A stretch of DNA of 34,161 bases. Source: Methanobacteriota archaeon. Its GTDB lineage: Archaea; Thermoplasmatota; Poseidoniia; Poseidoniales; Thalassarchaeaceae. Below, piece after piece: positions 9,112 through 19,179 of this stretch (positions are counted from its first letter, which is position 1; the number at the start of each line of letters is the position of its first letter). A program made the translations under genes and the position numbers. Location: assembly GCA_002722595.1 (NCBI GenBank), contig PBMO01000002.1, forward strand, positions 3,699 through 37,859, read 5' to 3'. The notes below the pieces were generated by a model. The model made no database searches, was not told where the DNA came from, and saw only the letters and a list, made by a program, of their open reading frames with translations.

Positions 9112-11097
9112 TTATTCTCCTAACATTTTTTGGGCAATTTCTAGTCCAGTATCTCTTCTTTCCCGCTCTATAACTAATGCAGATAATAGTACCATAAACC
9201 CGAGTACGGTAATTGCAAAATCGTATGGTATTAAGCCGTTAGAAGTTTGAATTCCTCCGGGTGAAATCAATTGATTCACATCTACTTCTTTATGTCGAAT
9301 GGAAAGTTCCATTGCATCAATTCCACAATCACAATACGACACTGACAATAACTCTGGCTTGACAGTCTCTATCACTGATCCCCACTCGTCTTCTGAAATT
9401 GAATCAGGTCGACTAATCCAAACTGGGGCACTCAGCGAACCTAACCCTTCATCCGCAACCATATTCCAATCGATATGAACGACATCACCTCTTGGTTTTT
9501 CATCGACGATAAGAAGTGCCTCTAACAATAGCAAATCAAGTGCTAATAATCTACCAGCTCTTAGAATGAATTTAACTTCGTCAGAATCAGTCAATAAACC
9601 ATCGTCCAATTTAGTGAAAATAAGTCTGTCCAAGTCGATGCCATCTAATTCTTCAGCAACTATTTGCCACCTTCCATCTGGTGTTGGAAAAACCTTGTCA
9701 ATACTCAATATCAACTGTAATCTTTCACCTTCAGAAACACCCATGAAACCACCATAATATTGGGGTCCATACTGTCCCTCTTCACCGAATGTAATACCCA
9801 TTTGTACTCGGTCTAATCTTTCATCGAGCAACTCATCAATGGTTAATTCACCAGGGTATGGTGATTCATTTGAGATCGAGACTGCTGGAGATAAAATCCC
9901 CCCAATAAGTAGCAGAATCATCGCAAGAGGAAGGAAAAACCTAGGCAGCCAAGGAGACGATAAATTCATCATAAATCCAGATATTGCAGATAATATTCCA
10001 ACACTAGCAAACACCATGGTGACTATACCTGCACCCGATGTTGCACTAGCCTTTTCAGAGTCCCCAATGTTTGAGGTTCCTACTACCCATGTCGCATCAC
10101 CTGTGAATTCTTCAGGAGATACACTACCGACGCCTTTGAGTATCTCAGTTCCAGTGAAACTGTATGTTTGGTAGCGATTTTCTTCACCAGTCCAACACAA
10201 TGTATGGCTACCACTGTCTGGTTCAATCCATCGATATTCATAGACCACTACATCCCCTTCGAACCTAGTTCGAATTTCGGGTTGCCCTTCGGACTCTTGC
10301 TGTTCATTCCAGAAATCCGGTGTTGAATGTGATTGTTCTACTTCGACAGGTGTTTGATCCCATTCTATTGTGACGGTTAACGACTCTAGTTGTTCATCTA
10401 CATCAAATTTGAAGCAGTCGACATCTGAACTCATTAAACCCCCAAAAGTGGTCGTGCCGATCAACGAGATTGAACGAGGCTCAGTTAAACTAGTTGGTTC
10501 ATCGATATTTTCTTGCTCAGAATTAATGCTCCATTCAATGGGTATTTTCAATTCAGAGCTCCCTGCAAGATACAATTCCCAAGTTATAGGTTGATTAATC
10601 TCAAATGACAACCTGAGAGTAACACTATCTGATGGAGAAAGTATCCGACCTTGAGATAAATCCAATTCTTCACCCTCTAGAATGTAGGGTGTTTGAGCTC
10701 CTAAATTGGCAGAAGGAGGAGACATGGTCCACGAATTGATAGATGGACCAATTTCCAATTCAACCTGAATTTCAGGTCGAGTAATACCGGCACCATCTTC
10801 AAGAATACGGAAATCGATAATCAAATGCTCGATCGTATTTGGTAGCAAACTGACACTGATTTGTTCGGGACGCATTGGAAAATCTAATTCGACATTTACT
10901 GGTTGAGCAGGGTTCGCATCTCTTTCTTCATTTGTAATTTTCAGATCTCCTACTGCATCACCAAACAATGAGCAATTGTCGTCTGAACAAACAAGATTCA
11001 ACGAATCATCGTCCATTGACAACTCTGCAGTAACGAGTGCTGGATTAGTAGAAATAAGCAGAAGGGCTAGACCGCAGATGATGGCCCAGCACCTCAT
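9112..11097 (-). CDS. Hypothetical secreted/multi-pass membrane protein
   Basis: Signal peptide 'MRCWAIICGLALLLISTNPALVTA', beta-rich extracellular region, internal TM pair, C-terminal TM 'YDFAITVLGFMVLLSALVI'. Confidence 0.7.
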   Translation of the reverse strand: MRCWAIICGLALLLISTNPALVTAELSMDDDSLNLVCSDDNCSLFGDAVGDLKITNEERDANPAQPVNVELDFPMRPEQISVSLLPNTIEHLIIDFRILEDGAGITRPEIQVELEIGPSINSWTMSPPSANLGAQTPYILEGEELDLSQGRILSPSDSVTLRLSFEINQPITWELYLAGSSELKIPIEWSINSEQENIDEPTSLTEPRSISLIGTTTFGGLMSSDVDCFKFDVDEQLESLTVTIEWDQTPVEVEQSHSTPDFWNEQQESEGQPEIRTRFEGDVVVYEYRWIEPDSGSHTLCWTGEENRYQTYSFTGTEILKGVGSVSPEEFTGDATWVVGTSNIGDSEKASATSGAGIVTMVFASVGILSAISGFMMNLSSPWLPRFFLPLAMILLLIGGILSPAVSISNESPYPGELTIDELLDERLDRVQMGITFGEEGQYGPQYYGGFMGVSEGERLQLILSIDKVFPTPDGRWQIVAEELDGIDLDRLIFTKLDDGLLTDSDEVKFILRAGRLLALDLLLLEALLIVDEKPRGDVVHIDWNMVADEGLGSLSAPVWISRPDSISEDEWGSVIETVKPELLSVSYCDCGIDAMELSIRHKEVDVNQLISPGGIQTSNGLIPYDFAITVLGFMVLLSALVIERERRDTGLEIAQKMLGE

Positions 11098-11121
11098 GCA
11101 TGTTGCTACCCAATCAGATGC

Positions 11122-11661
11122 TTATGTGTTGGGTCTAGAAGTTTGATATGGCACATCAATCAGAGTGACTCTACAATCCCTGCATCGATATCGCCCCTTC
11201 CCTCTCTTAGAACGTAGATGTTCCTTAGCACACTTGGGACAGGTCCAGGCCCACTTTGCTCCTCTCCTCCGAAGATGGGCGGAGAAAGAAGCACCCATGC
11301 CGATTGCCTCCTTATTTGGCCACAATGCTTCTAGTGTCCGAAATGTCCTATCGTGTCCAGTAAAACCCAACGCGTGGAGAAATTCATGATAAAGAAGAAA
11401 TTTGGCATATTCCTCCCATTGAACTGGCGTTGCTTCAGGGTGTAAATCGACGCATCGGACATCTTCTGGGCCTCGGATTTGCTCTTTTGAGATGCCTTTC
11501 CGATATCTACAAACAGCATGAAGGCGTGTTGCATCTTTTCGTAATTTACCCAATGGTATACGGTGCAATTCTTCTATTGGCAGGTGATTAATTTGTGGAA
11601 TTTGGTGCATAGTCAAAATCACCGAACTTGCGATATTTCGCAAGACCTGACTATCGTCCAT
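11122..11661 (-). CDS. SprT-like zinc metallopeptidase with C-terminal zinc ribbon
   Basis: 'LLYHEFLHALGFTGHD' (HExxHxxGxxxH) and C-terminal 'CPKC...CRDC'. Confidence 0.75.
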   Translation of the reverse strand: MDDSQVLRNIASSVILTMHQIPQINHLPIEELHRIPLGKLRKDATRLHAVCRYRKGISKEQIRGPEDVRCVDLHPEATPVQWEEYAKFLLYHEFLHALGFTGHDRTFRTLEALWPNKEAIGMGASFSAHLRRRGAKWAWTCPKCAKEHLRSKRGKGRYRCRDCRVTLIDVPYQTSRPNT

Positions 11662-11704
11662 ATGCAGTCCTTCTCGTCACCGTTCATCAATATGACCGAA
11701 AAAT

Positions 11705-11738
11705 TGGGCCTTATAGGCCCACCACAAGATATAGGGCC
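11705..11738. promoter_or_regulatory. Three-arm alternative hairpin (TGGGCC/GGCCCA/GGGCC) in divergent intergenic region
   Basis: TGGGCC (11705-11710) - TTATA - GGCCCA (11716-11721), plus a third arm GGGCC (11734-11738) that could pair alternatively with 11716-11720. Confidence 0.35.
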
Positions 11739-11761
11739 AACAACCGTTACGGGGAGCGACC

Positions 11762-14700
11762 ATGGTCTCGAGAGCAACCACGATTCGATTCGCCGTGCTT
11801 TTGGCACTTTTTTCATTATTGTTGGCCTTGGCTCCGGCCTCTGAGGTCGAAGAGATTAGCACAACAGAGATTTCGATGAATACGGTCGGTCGAAGTGGTC
11901 CAGATCTTACGGTTGACTATCTTTCAGCATCTTGGACTTCAGCTGATGCTGGCGATACCAAGAGTATCAGCACTCGAATCAAGAATGATGGGGATTCATC
12001 TTCAGGTTCATTCCATTGGGGCCTTTATCTTTCAACAGATACCACGATTACAACGAGTGATATTCAGTTGGATACTTGGTCCCAATCTAGTATTTCATCC
12101 GGTAGTACACGTTCTTCAACCAAATCGGTAACCATCCCATCATCGATTACTGGTGGCTATTACTATGTCGGAATGATTGTTGACATCAATGGTCAAGTCA
12201 GCGAATCTGATGAGAGTAACAACGACGATTATGATTCGGGGCGAGCTCGGATTTACGAGTTGCCAGATCTCGTGCCCAGAACTACCTCTTCTTCGTGTTC
12301 CACGCCATCAACTGGTACCATTGGCGATTATCTCGATTCCTCGATATCTATTCAATATGAAAATGATGCATCCAATAGTTATGGTCAATCCACGGGTTCA
12401 TTTGATTGGGCCATGTATTTGTCGACAGATGCCACAATTACAACGAGCGACACGCAAGTTGGTAGTGATCAATACTCGAGCAGTCTTTCATCTGGAAACT
12501 ATCGTACAGACTCGCTTTCTAGTAGTAATCGAATACCTTCAAACATGAATGCTGGGACATATTATTGGGGTTATATCTTAGATGTGAACTCCGATGTAGA
12601 TGAGTCGAGTGAATCAAACAATGTTCGAACATGCGGTCAAATAACTCTTCAGGAAGATTTGCCAGACATTGAGGCTACCTCAGTCAGTACGTCTTCATCC
12701 TCGGTCACTATGGGAGATACTATTACAGTTCAGTATAGAATAGACAATGTTGGAACTGATTATTCGGGTTCTTTTCATTGGAAGTTGTATCTCTCAACCG
12801 ATTCTACAATTACTACGTCGGATGTCTTTGTGGACGAATTCAGTGTGAGTTCAATTAGTGGCGGGTCCTACCGATCAGGTTACGAATACAGCGTAACCAT
12901 CCCGACTGGAATGAATTCTGGTTACCATTATCTTGGGATGGTTGCTGATAATCGAGATACAGTTAACGAATTGGATGAAACCAACAACATAGTTTCATCA
13001 AGTTCAAGGATTGATATTGAAGAACCAGCTGACTTGATTCCAGACAATCCGTCCGGACCAACTTCAGCCCAAGCCGGTCAACAAGTTAGTATCACTTGGA
13101 GAATCGAAAATATAGGAGACGATACATCTGGGTGGTTCTATTGGGAGATGTACCTTTCAACTGATTCAACAATCTCAACCAGTGATACGAAATTAGGTTC
13201 AACTCAACAGGCAAACAGCATATCAGGGGGTTCATCTCGAAGTGGAACATTTAGTACATCCCTCCCTGGCAATTTGGCCCAAGGAACCTACTATTTTGGA
13301 ATCATAGTGGATTCCACCAGTCGAGTGACGGAAGGCGATGAGACAAACAATGTCGAAGTTGGGAACTCAGTGTACATCTCCGTTCCAGATTACGATTTGG
13401 AGGCAACATCAATTTCAGTTGATTCGGGTTATCGCCAAGTTTGCGAAGGTTCAGATATTTACCTTACATTGAGTGTGACAAATTTGGGTACGGATAATGC
13501 CGGCTCCCACTACTATGAAGCGCTGGTTTCGACAGGGAACTCTGCTTCAGCAATCTATACCGGTACATCTCTTGGGTATGCCAGTGGAACTGCCAATGTT
13601 CCTTCCTATACTCATACGAGTATGTTGGCTACACTACCGATGAGTATCACACCAGGAACATATTATGTTGGTCTTTACGTTGATTATGGAGATTACATTA
13701 CAGAATCCAATGAAAACAACAACATCTTGGCTACAAACAGTGCTCAATTGACAGTAATAGATTGTGGACCTGATTTAGAACCAACGACTGTTTCTGGCCC
13801 CGCATCCGGAGTTCGAGGGGGGACAGCCCAGGTATCCGTTCAAATTTCAAACACCGGAATGGAGGATGCCAGTAATGTCGATTACAGCATCTATCTTTCC
13901 AGCGATTCATCGATTAGTGGTACGGGTAACGATGTGCTTGTCGGTTCGGATGTAACCGGTACCATTGCGCAGAGTGGTTCTTGGTCAGGAACGATCAATC
14001 TTGGTATCCCATCTAATCTAGCAGATGGTTGCTGGTATTGGGGTATTCTTGTTGATCCTAACAATTCCATCGTAGAAATGGATGAGAGTAATAATGCCAT
14101 GCCATCAAGTGGGCAGTTCTGCCTAGAGCAAGCGGATATTGTCATCGATTCAATTGGATATTATGACAGTGCTGTGAGCGGTCAATCAACCACCGTATAC
14201 ATCAATGTCAGCAATGTTGGTGGTTCAGATGCACCTTCTTTCGCTGCCCGACTGTTATTGTCACTTGACGCTCAGGCAGGAACAGATGATACACAAGTGG
14301 ACAGTTTCCGAATCAATTCCCTAAGCAGTGGTTCTTCGACTGAAATTATTCGCGATGTTACAATCCCTGGTCAGCACATTGGGAATTTCCACTGGGTTGT
14401 TATTGTTGACACATTATCTGAGGTCGAAGAGGACGACGAATCGAACAATGCAGCAGCAAGTACCTCCTTCACGATTTCATCACCAGCCCGTGATCTTCTT
14501 GCTGCATGGGTTGAATCACCTCTTTCTGCCGAACCCGGTCAAACCGTCTCGATTGAATGGAGTGCAGAGAATCTGGGGCAAGAGACTCTGGGTTTTGACA
14601 TCGAGATTTGGATTTCAGAAGATCGCGCATTAGGAAGCGGGGATATCCGCCTTTCACAATCGCGTGTTCCATCACTGTTGAGCGGTTCAACCATCGTTGA

Positions 14701-16228
14701 TTCACAAGTTGTCAATTTGGTTGGAGATATAGACGGAGTATGGTGGGTCGTTTTGGTAATTGATTCTGGAGAAGAGCATTTCGAGGATGATGAGTCCAAC
14801 AACATTCGCGTATCTAATTCAACATTCACTATTGATTCAAGCAGCCCTCCTCCTACAGGTGAAACACTCCCTGGATGTGAAGATCCAAAGACTGATGGAG
14901 AATTTGAATCGGATGCGGCATCGACTCGTTCATCAGCCCATCACTTAGGTGCAAATGCAAACCTAACTTTGGATGGTTGCCTCTCGGGATTGGATGTGGT
15001 TGACTGGTATGCAATCGTTATCGATTCAGGAAATCAAACGTCGATTGGATTGAGTGCTGAAGGTGCACATCTAGAGGTCGCCGTACTGAATGGTTCGGCC
15101 GCACTTGGCCAAGGTTCTGTCGACGATGATGTTCGCTGGGTCACTGTTTCAGCATTAAATGACGATTCTGAAGGTATAGGGCTATTGTATCACATCCGAG
15201 TTACGTGGGATCCAGCGATGCCAGGTGGGCCTTATCAATTGAGATTCGTCACGGCAAATGCTAGCATTGAGACAGATTTGACACCCCCCCCTGCACCTCA
15301 ATTATTGCCAATGGATGAATGGGAAAACGCTGATCAGCTGATGATTTATTGGCCACAAGTTATCGATGATTTGTCTGGAATTTCGCACTATGAGGTGCGG
15401 TGGGCGGGTGGTTTGTGGGCTCCCGTTACTCAAAATGAGTCCTTGGTGAATCTGACGATGCTCATGGATGGTCGGTATTCGTTTGAGGTTCGAGCCGTTG
15501 ATGAGGCAGGAAACATTGGTCCTGCGAATGCAACTTGGGTTCGCGTTGACAGAAATTCGCCGATGGTATCCATCGAGCAACTCAATGCCTCACGTTCACC
15601 TGTCTCAAAATTGGTTGTTGGATTGGAGATTGATGATGGTTCAGGCAGTGGTCCAGAAATTATTGAATGGTCCACAGATAATTTGACTTGGAATTCGCTT
15701 CGAGAAGACGGATTGATTCTGTGGCCTGATTGGAATAACACAGAATTGATAGTTCGGGTTACAGATGGGGCAAATTTGGATACAGTTTCGGTTCTTGAAA
15801 TCACGGTTCCTCTCGAGGAATCAACAGATATCGATGGATTAGAGAATGAAATTTCCTCGTCGAGAGGAAGCGGTGGAGTCAGCACTTTGCTTGCATTAAT
15901 CGTTGCTCTGGCTATAGTTGTCCTATCGATTTTCACCGTCATGCTCGCGATTCGATTGCGGGCACAAGGCCATTCTGAAGAAGAAACAGAAGAGGTAGAG
16001 GAAGAAACAACCGAATCCGATTCGCCTAACCTCATCACAACCCAACCCGAAATTTTCCATGTTCCTGATTACAGTCATTTGGCCGGAGGTGGAGTATATG
16101 ATCAATCTACAGGGCACACTGCTTACATTGATCCTGAAGGTCGCTGGTGGTGGCAACAGGAAGATGGTTCATTCATCCATGATCCAACGGTCAATGCCAA
16201 CGATGCCACGCAGGATGGCCTTCTTTGA
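11762..16228 (+). CDS. Large cell-surface CARDB-repeat protein with C-terminal TM and cytoplasmic tail
   Basis: Signal peptide 'MVSRATTIRFAVLLALFSLLLALAPA'; eight repeats ending in '...YYxGxxVDxxxxVxExdEsNN'; later PPC-like 'DVVDWYAIVIDSGN' and Ig/Fn3-like region; TM 'TLLALIVALAIVVLSIFTVMLAIRL' then acidic tail. Confidence 0.9.
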   Translation: MVSRATTIRFAVLLALFSLLLALAPASEVEEISTTEISMNTVGRSGPDLTVDYLSASWTSADAGDTKSISTRIKNDGDSSSGSFHWGLYLSTDTTITTSDIQLDTWSQSSISSGSTRSSTKSVTIPSSITGGYYYVGMIVDINGQVSESDESNNDDYDSGRARIYELPDLVPRTTSSSCSTPSTGTIGDYLDSSISIQYENDASNSYGQSTGSFDWAMYLSTDATITTSDTQVGSDQYSSSLSSGNYRTDSLSSSNRIPSNMNAGTYYWGYILDVNSDVDESSESNNVRTCGQITLQEDLPDIEATSVSTSSSSVTMGDTITVQYRIDNVGTDYSGSFHWKLYLSTDSTITTSDVFVDEFSVSSISGGSYRSGYEYSVTIPTGMNSGYHYLGMVADNRDTVNELDETNNIVSSSSRIDIEEPADLIPDNPSGPTSAQAGQQVSITWRIENIGDDTSGWFYWEMYLSTDSTISTSDTKLGSTQQANSISGGSSRSGTFSTSLPGNLAQGTYYFGIIVDSTSRVTEGDETNNVEVGNSVYISVPDYDLEATSISVDSGYRQVCEGSDIYLTLSVTNLGTDNAGSHYYEALVSTGNSASAIYTGTSLGYASGTANVPSYTHTSMLATLPMSITPGTYYVGLYVDYGDYITESNENNNILATNSAQLTVIDCGPDLEPTTVSGPASGVRGGTAQVSVQISNTGMEDASNVDYSIYLSSDSSISGTGNDVLVGSDVTGTIAQSGSWSGTINLGIPSNLADGCWYWGILVDPNNSIVEMDESNNAMPSSGQFCLEQADIVIDSIGYYDSAVSGQSTTVYINVSNVGGSDAPSFAARLLLSLDAQAGTDDTQVDSFRINSLSSGSSTEIIRDVTIPGQHIGNFHWVVIVDTLSEVEEDDESNNAAASTSFTISSPARDLLAAWVESPLSAEPGQTVSIEWSAENLGQETLGFDIEIWISEDRALGSGDIRLSQSRVPSLLSGSTIVDSQVVNLVGDIDGVWWVVLVIDSGEEHFEDDESNNIRVSNSTFTIDSSSPPPTGETLPGCEDPKTDGEFESDAASTRSSAHHLGANANLTLDGCLSGLDVVDWYAIVIDSGNQTSIGLSAEGAHLEVAVLNGSAALGQGSVDDDVRWVTVSALNDDSEGIGLLYHIRVTWDPAMPGGPYQLRFVTANASIETDLTPPPAPQLLPMDEWENADQLMIYWPQVIDDLSGISHYEVRWAGGLWAPVTQNESLVNLTMLMDGRYSFEVRAVDEAGNIGPANATWVRVDRNSPMVSIEQLNASRSPVSKLVVGLEIDDGSGSGPEIIEWSTDNLTWNSLREDGLILWPDWNNTELIVRVTDGANLDTVSVLEITVPLEESTDIDGLENEISSSRGSGGVSTLLALIVALAIVVLSIFTVMLAIRLRAQGHSEEETEEVEEETTESDSPNLITTQPEIFHVPDYSHLAGGGVYDQSTGHTAYIDPEGRWWWQQEDGSFIHDPTVNANDATQDGLL
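11898..14840 (+). repeat. Eight tandem CARDB-like domain repeats encoded within the surface protein
   Basis: 'DESNN/DETNN/NENNN' terminal motifs recur at roughly 12215, 12613, 12980, 13343, 13714, 14088, 14443 and 14795, i.e. about every 350-400 bp. Confidence 0.8.
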
Positions 16229-16658
16229 CCGCAACGAACAACCCGTCTCCTTGAGCACAAAGTTCTCCATTTGCAATCAGTTTCATGCTGACTTCTGCGC
16301 GATCTCCATCCAGTGATTCAACTTGACTTGTGATTTCCAGTGGGACATCATGTGGAGTCGGGCGTCTCAACTTGACTGTGTATCTTGCCGTAACAGTGCA
16401 CGGCGGTGTTTGCTCACCACGAGATTTCATAATTGCAATTGCGGCAGTCCAATTTCCATGGCAATCAAGAAGCGTTCCTAAGATGCCACCATTAATCATT
16501 CCAGGAAATGCTTGATGCTCTTCCTTTGTTTCAAAGGTCATTTTCAATCCCTTTTCGGTCTCAAATGATCTAATCTTTAATCCACTTTGATTTGCGGGGC
16601 CACAACCAAAGCAAATGCTGTTTGGTGCATATTTCTCCTGTACGCTATCCTCGCCCAT
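16191..16658 (-). CDS. PaaI/hotdog-fold thioesterase family protein
   Basis: 'CFGCGPANQSGLKIRSF', 'QAFPGMINGGILGTLLDCHGNWTA', 'TARYTVKLRRPTPHDVPLEI'. Overlaps the 3' end of the convergent CARDB gene by 38 bp. Confidence 0.82.
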   Translation of the reverse strand: MGEDSVQEKYAPNSICFGCGPANQSGLKIRSFETEKGLKMTFETKEEHQAFPGMINGGILGTLLDCHGNWTAAIAIMKSRGEQTPPCTVTARYTVKLRRPTPHDVPLEITSQVESLDGDRAEVSMKLIANGELCAQGDGLFVAVKEGHPAWHRWH

Positions 16659-16751
16659 ATTGTGTGCGGATAGTCGACCGCCTTTGAGGATTGATAAGCA
16701 AAATCACCCACAGGAGTACAGTTAACGGTTTCCTTCAAAGAGGTGGCCGCA

Positions 16752-18137
16752 ATGGGCAAATTGTCTGCGAAGGTGGAGGGTGTTTCAGTGAGCGATGGTG
16801 GTGACAAGAAGTCTTCGAAGCCACGCTCTAAGAAAAGCCGTAAGATGAAGGTGAGTAATCAGATTCCAGCAAAGCGCCGCAGGGAAATTGAACGAGCTCT
16901 CGATGCACACGACCCATCTCGTCCAGAATGGGATAGAATGTCGGGAGCAAAACAACATCGTTTCTTCGGTAAACGCATCAAGCCGGGATCAATTCGACAA
17001 ATTGAATTTCCATTACTGGATGTCAATCTTGGTGACGCATGGCCTACTCCTGTGACAATAATCCACGGACACAGACCCGGTCCCACAATCACCATTACCG
17101 GCGGAGTCCATGGTGATGAGATGGTTGGACAAGTAGCAGCAAGTTTACTCTCTCAGAAAGTATTCACTGGTCCTGGGCGCCCACTTGATCCTGAATTGAT
17201 GGCAGGCACGGTTCGTCTTGCACCTGTTCTCAATCCTCCAGGGCTAACAAGGCAAATGCGATATTTTCCTGATGGAAGAGATTTGAATCGTGAATTCCCC
17301 GGTTCAGAAAGTGGTTCAACAACTTCAAGAGTAGCCTTCAGAATATTGCACGAGTTGATTAGCGGTTCTGATTTCTTGATAGATTTACACACTGCTGCTA
17401 AAGGTCGTGACAATCTCCCACAGGTACGAGCAGATTTAGCACACCCTGCGAGTAATCGTATTGCTAGAGCATTTGGTATTGAGGTTATTCTTGATTCAAA
17501 GGGGCCAAAAGGCTCGATGCGTCGTTCCTCTGTTGATTTGGGAATTGGCACTCTAACATATGAGGGCGGTGGTGCTAACCTTGCTGACCACGAAGCAGTA
17601 CAAATTGCAGTTCACGGTATCCTCAATGTACTTCGAAGTCTGCATGTTATTCCTGGAAATGCCTCCCGGCCGAAGTTCCGACTTCTTGCTAGTGGTTCCA
17701 CATGGGTTCGGGCTGATGAAGGTGGGTTGGTGGACTTGTTTGTTGGCCGTGGCTCCTTTGTAGATGAGGGTGAAACTATTGGTCGAATTGTAGATCCTCA
17801 ACAACCATCAGAAAGTGCTGACATCATTTCACCTGCCAGAGGTATTTTCATTTGTACTGCTAACAATCCAATAGTTACTCCAGGGACTCCAGTAGGTCAT
17901 CTTTTACCAGTATCAAAAGGTGTCCGATTAATTCGGAAAGGACTCGATAAGAAGACAAATCGATTAATTATTTCAGGTTCAAAGGGAGAACCGATTTGGC
18001 GCGAAGAATACGAGGTTGAAGAAATAATGATTGAAGGAGAATGGTCTGGTGGGGCTGTTGATGCCGAGTGGCAAGCTGGGTGGAGCAACTCAAACAAGCA
18101 AATGGTTGAAGCGGCTGAAGAGGAAGATGCCGATTGA
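16752..18137 (+). CDS. Succinylglutamate desuccinylase/aspartoacylase family (M14-like) protein
   Basis: 'GPTITITGGVHGDEMVGQ' zinc motif, 'DGRDLNREFPG', 'DFLIDLHTAAKGRDNLPQVR', 'GTLTYEGGG'. Basic N-terminal extension. Start 16743 or 16752. Confidence 0.85.
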   Translation: MGKLSAKVEGVSVSDGGDKKSSKPRSKKSRKMKVSNQIPAKRRREIERALDAHDPSRPEWDRMSGAKQHRFFGKRIKPGSIRQIEFPLLDVNLGDAWPTPVTIIHGHRPGPTITITGGVHGDEMVGQVAASLLSQKVFTGPGRPLDPELMAGTVRLAPVLNPPGLTRQMRYFPDGRDLNREFPGSESGSTTSRVAFRILHELISGSDFLIDLHTAAKGRDNLPQVRADLAHPASNRIARAFGIEVILDSKGPKGSMRRSSVDLGIGTLTYEGGGANLADHEAVQIAVHGILNVLRSLHVIPGNASRPKFRLLASGSTWVRADEGGLVDLFVGRGSFVDEGETIGRIVDPQQPSESADIISPARGIFICTANNPIVTPGTPVGHLLPVSKGVRLIRKGLDKKTNRLIISGSKGEPIWREEYEVEEIMIEGEWSGGAVDAEWQAGWSNSNKQMVEAAEEEDAD

Positions 18138-18162
18138 GTTACAAAGTCTCTGAGGTTTTTCG

Positions 18163-19179
18163 ATGTCATCAATGAGGTTTCTCCGCCTACACAATCTTCC
18201 CTTTTTCCTTTTCATAATCACGATGATTGCAGTCGTTATTGGTGGCACAATCCGTATTTATGATGCTGGTGAATCGTGCCCCGATTGGCCATTGTGTTTC
18301 GGTTCTTTTGGATTTGATATATCTCCAGAAGATCAGAAAGAGTGGTATCAATCAACTGGCGAATACGATTCAAGGGGCAGTGACCATACATATACGACAT
18401 GGGAGATTTTTGTTGAATGGATACATCGTTTTGTTACTGGACTTATTTTGGGACCATTGTGTATTGTCCAATGGTTTATCACCTTCAGACGGAGGAATAG
18501 TATTCCATCTGTACACACTGCTTCCACAGTAGCACTAATTCTTGTCATCGCTCAAGGCATATTGGGTTATCTGACTGTGAAATATGACAACATCAATTGG
18601 TCTGTAGCAGCCCATTTGATAATGGCGATGTTACTTTCACTTTCATTACTTTGGGCATGGATTAGATGGATGGATTCTGAAAGTTCACTCCCCAAATGGA
18701 TGGACATAGATTACAGGATAGCGATTCGCTATCGTCCCAATTTGTATAATCTGACAGTATCAACAATGTTTGTTTTGATTTTGGGTGCTTTCGTATCATC
18801 TACGCCCCACCAAAATGGAGCCTGTGGGATAGGATCTTTTGATGCATGGCCGCTGTGCCATGGAAGTTTATTCGGCTCATTTGGAAATACCAAATATCTC
18901 CATAGATTGTTTGTCGTTGCAGTGTTTATTTTTCTCTTGTGGAGTGTTCAAAATATAGAGGCTGGTTCACTCAGAAAAGTACTTCATTGCGGGATTGGTT
19001 TCTACGTTCTAAACGCATTAGTAGGCGGCCTTTACATAATCACAGCATCTTCTGGTTTTATTGAGATACTATCCCTTCTTCATCTGGTTTTTGCAACTGC
19101 ATCATTTCTCTGTATCGGATTTGCAGCCCTACTCACTCGCAACATTATTCTGAGGGTGAAAGTTCCTCAAGAGGAGTGA
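18163..19179 (+). CDS. ctaA: Heme A synthase (CtaA/COX15 family)
   Basis: Multi-pass membrane protein with 'GGTIRIYDAGESCPDWPLCFGSF', 'EWIHRFVTGLILGP', second-half 'ACGIGSFDAWPLCHGSLFG' and 'LHRLFVVAVF'. Confidence 0.9.
   Translation: MSSMRFLRLHNLPFFLFIITMIAVVIGGTIRIYDAGESCPDWPLCFGSFGFDISPEDQKEWYQSTGEYDSRGSDHTYTTWEIFVEWIHRFVTGLILGPLCIVQWFITFRRRNSIPSVHTASTVALILVIAQGILGYLTVKYDNINWSVAAHLIMAMLLSLSLLWAWIRWMDSESSLPKWMDIDYRIAIRYRPNLYNLTVSTMFVLILGAFVSSTPHQNGACGIGSFDAWPLCHGSLFGSFGNTKYLHRLFVVAVFIFLLWSVQNIEAGSLRKVLHCGIGFYVLNALVGGLYIITASSGFIEILSLLHLVFATASFLCIGFAALLTRNIILRVKVPQEE

Noticed and set aside
11898-14840. Tandem repeats considered as a CRISPR-like array
   Set aside because: Repeat period is about 350-400 bp, in frame and degenerate; it encodes protein domains, not short spacers.
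15430-16038. 202-aa minus-strand ORF opposite the CARDB gene
   Set aside because: Composition mirrors the coding strand (Ser-rich antisense); no signature.
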